Positions 49,238 through 50,489 of a stretch of 50,489 bases of DNA are shown here, piece after piece. Position 1 is the stretch's first letter, and every line of letters begins with the position of its first letter. The position numbers were made by a program, and so were the translations under genes. The notes under the pieces are model-generated. The model worked only from the letters and a program-made list of their open reading frames with translations, had not been told where the DNA came from and did no database searches. Source of the stretch: Candidatus Aquidulcis sp. (GTDB lineage Bacteria > Chloroflexota > Anaerolineae > UBA4142); the NCBI GenBank assembly GCA_020723345.1, contig DYJA01000042.1, positions 1-50,489 on the forward strand. Reading direction: 5' to 3'.

Positions 49238-50489
49238 ATGAACCCGATTGACCTTGCTTCGTCATTCGCCGGGCGTCCCGACCTTGCCGCGTTGTGGCAA
49301 AAGGTTTCGGCGGGCGCGACCGATTTTTCGCCAGCGGAGAAAATTCAACTGACGCTGGCGGAATGTCGCGCGCACGAAAAAGCCGGCAACATTGCACGCG
49401 CGTTGGAATTGGCGCAGAGCGCGCTCGATTGCTCGCGGCGCGAGGACGACACCGCTGGCATCGCCGGCGGGCTGACGCATTTGGCGAACGTTCATTTTCG
49501 GTTGGGTCATTACGAGCAAGCGAGTTCGCTTGCCGCCGAATCACTCACGCACGCGCAAAACATCCCCGAAAGCGCGACGGCTTGGCTCTTGATCGGCATC
49601 TGCGCGATGGAAACCAACAATTTCGCGCAAGCCGGAAACGCGTATCACTGCGCGGCCGATCTCGCTCGTCAGATCGGTTATCCCCTTGGTTTATCTCTTG
49701 CGTTGCAAAATTTGGCAACGGTCTATTTCTTTCGCGGAAAATTTACGCTCGCGTTGGATACAGGCGCGGAATCTTATCGCATCAACGCTGAAATTGGTTA
49801 TCCGAATTGGGGCTATCCACTGATCCAGTCGCAGGTTTGTCAAATTACCGGAGACCGGCGAGGTGCGCGCGTGGCGCTTGCGCGCTTGGACGAATTTGCA
49901 CACCCCGGTTCGATGATTGACGCTTTTCATCGAATTGTAACCGCGCGACTGGCGATGGATGAAGATGATCTCGATTTGGCGGATCAATTACTTACTACTG
50001 CGCGCGGGATCGGTGAGAAACTGGGTAATCCCATCATAAATATCGCAGTCCGCGGAAACACAAGCCGATATTATCGCTTGCGCGGCGATGTATCGGCGGC
50101 GTTAGAGTGGGCAAATGAAGCAGTCGCGTGGGCGCGGCGAATGGGGAATCGTTATCTCGAAGGCGACACGCTGGTCGAACGCGCCCAGGTCGCGTGGGCG
50201 TGTGGCGACTTGCAATCGGCGGAAAAAGATTTGGATGCGGCGCGCGACATGTTGTCCCCGCTTGAAGCCATGCTTGGGTTGTGTTATGCCGCGTTTTTCC
50301 GCGCGGCATTGTATCATCAGCAAAATCATCCCGCGCGCGCTGCGGCGTGGCTGGACGCGGCAAAGCAGATTCAACAGGGCGGTTACGAATTTATTTTGGA
50401 ACGCGAACGCGCGCGCGCGTTTCCTCTGCTCGTCGCACAGTCGCGGAATGGGAATCGCGCGTCGGCGGAAGTGTTGCTGGAGCGGCTCC
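49238..50489 (+). CDS. TPR-repeat protein, incomplete at the window end
   Basis: An open frame of at least 417 codons with no stop before the window edge. It starts ATG 49238 (AAAGGAACGCTC upstream), MNPIDLASSFAGRPDLAALW, and then consists of helical TPR-like units: ARALELAQSALDCSRREDDT, GLTHLANVHFRLGHYEQASS, QNLATVYFFRGKFTLALD, and AALEWANEAVAWARRMGN. No catalytic domain is seen so far. TPR arrays of this kind form the sensor part of AfsR/MalT-like regulators or adenylate-cyclase-linked proteins; the missing 3' end would show which. It has its own strong promoter and palindrome. Confidence 0.8.
   Translation, partial: MNPIDLASSFAGRPDLAALWQKVSAGATDFSPAEKIQLTLAECRAHEKAGNIARALELAQSALDCSRREDDTAGIAGGLTHLANVHFRLGHYEQASSLAAESLTHAQNIPESATAWLLIGICAMETNNFAQAGNAYHCAADLARQIGYPLGLSLALQNLATVYFFRGKFTLALDTGAESYRINAEIGYPNWGYPLIQSQVCQITGDRRGARVALARLDEFAHPGSMIDAFHRIVTARLAMDEDDLDLADQLLTTARGIGEKLGNPIINIAVRGNTSRYYRLRGDVSAALEWANEAVAWARRMGNRYLEGDTLVERAQVAWACGDLQSAEKDLDAARDMLSPLEAMLGLCYAAFFRAALYHQQNHPARAAAWLDAAKQIQQGGYEFILERERARAFPLLVAQSRNGNRASAEVLLERL

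Overview
The window is high-GC DNA, probably from a Chloroflexota (Anaerolineae-like) bacterium. The support is indirect: codon use rich in GCG/CGC, secreted proteins with Thr/Pro-rich linkers, a NACHT protein fused to a formylglycine-enzyme-like (FGE) domain, and many short palindromic repeats between genes. No rRNA, tRNA, CRISPR array or complete transposon was seen. Most genes lie on the minus strand.

Layout. 0-3.7 kb: SRPBCC protein, secreted SGNH-like lipoprotein, plsY and a DUF1893 protein. 4.1-7.3 kb: a large NACHT-FGE protein broken by one frameshift. 7.5-13 kb (plus strand): RpiB-type isomerase, macrodomain protein, an Ig-like lipoprotein with a leaderless-type promoter, an RsbW-like kinase plus STAS pair, and glnS ending in a bidirectional terminator. 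13-17 kb: a small unknown gene and an orphan type IIG methyltransferase/nuclease. 17.1-20.3 kb: a tight operon for a haem-b gamma-type subunit, two CuA-type cupredoxins and a NosR/NapH-like polyferredoxin, closed by a clear terminator. 20.4-28.9 kb: methyltransferases, hydrolase, transporter, RidA and small membrane proteins, with leftover gene tails. Here lie a gene bracketed by perfect 25-bp inverted repeats (27.1-27.6 kb) and a methyltransferase with an in-frame UGA where relatives carry cysteine (28.2-28.9 kb), a strong selenoprotein candidate. 29-33.6 kb: two proteins sharing a glycine-rich VGGD.VGRD-type motif, a WD40 lipoprotein and a membrane protein. 33.6-35.8 kb: hemerythrin, DinB/rubredoxin-like and DsrE proteins, plus a truncated copy of the 27.1-kb gene. 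35.9-40.8 kb: surface-protein cluster (VWA-propeller lipoprotein, YadA-head-like repeat protein broken by a frameshift, small LuxR-type protein). 41-48.6 kb: OsmC, a TorD-like chaperone, beta and alpha subunits of a Tat-exported type II molybdoenzyme (NxrA/NarG-like), and two Crp/Fnr regulators. 48.6-50.5 kb: a repeat-rich spacer and a TPR protein cut by the window end.

The 17-20 kb and 41-47 kb clusters probably serve one periplasmic nitrate/nitrite-type respiratory system: catalytic alpha/beta subunits with their chaperone in one place, haem-b subunit and copper/iron-sulfur electron carriers in the other, with Crp/Fnr proteins as likely regulators. The most unusual signals are the candidate selenocysteine methyltransferase, the palindromic repeats that have become in-frame coding sequence (two in the TorD-like chaperone, one in the FGE domain), and the repeat-bracketed and shuffled copies of the small CcoN-like gene.
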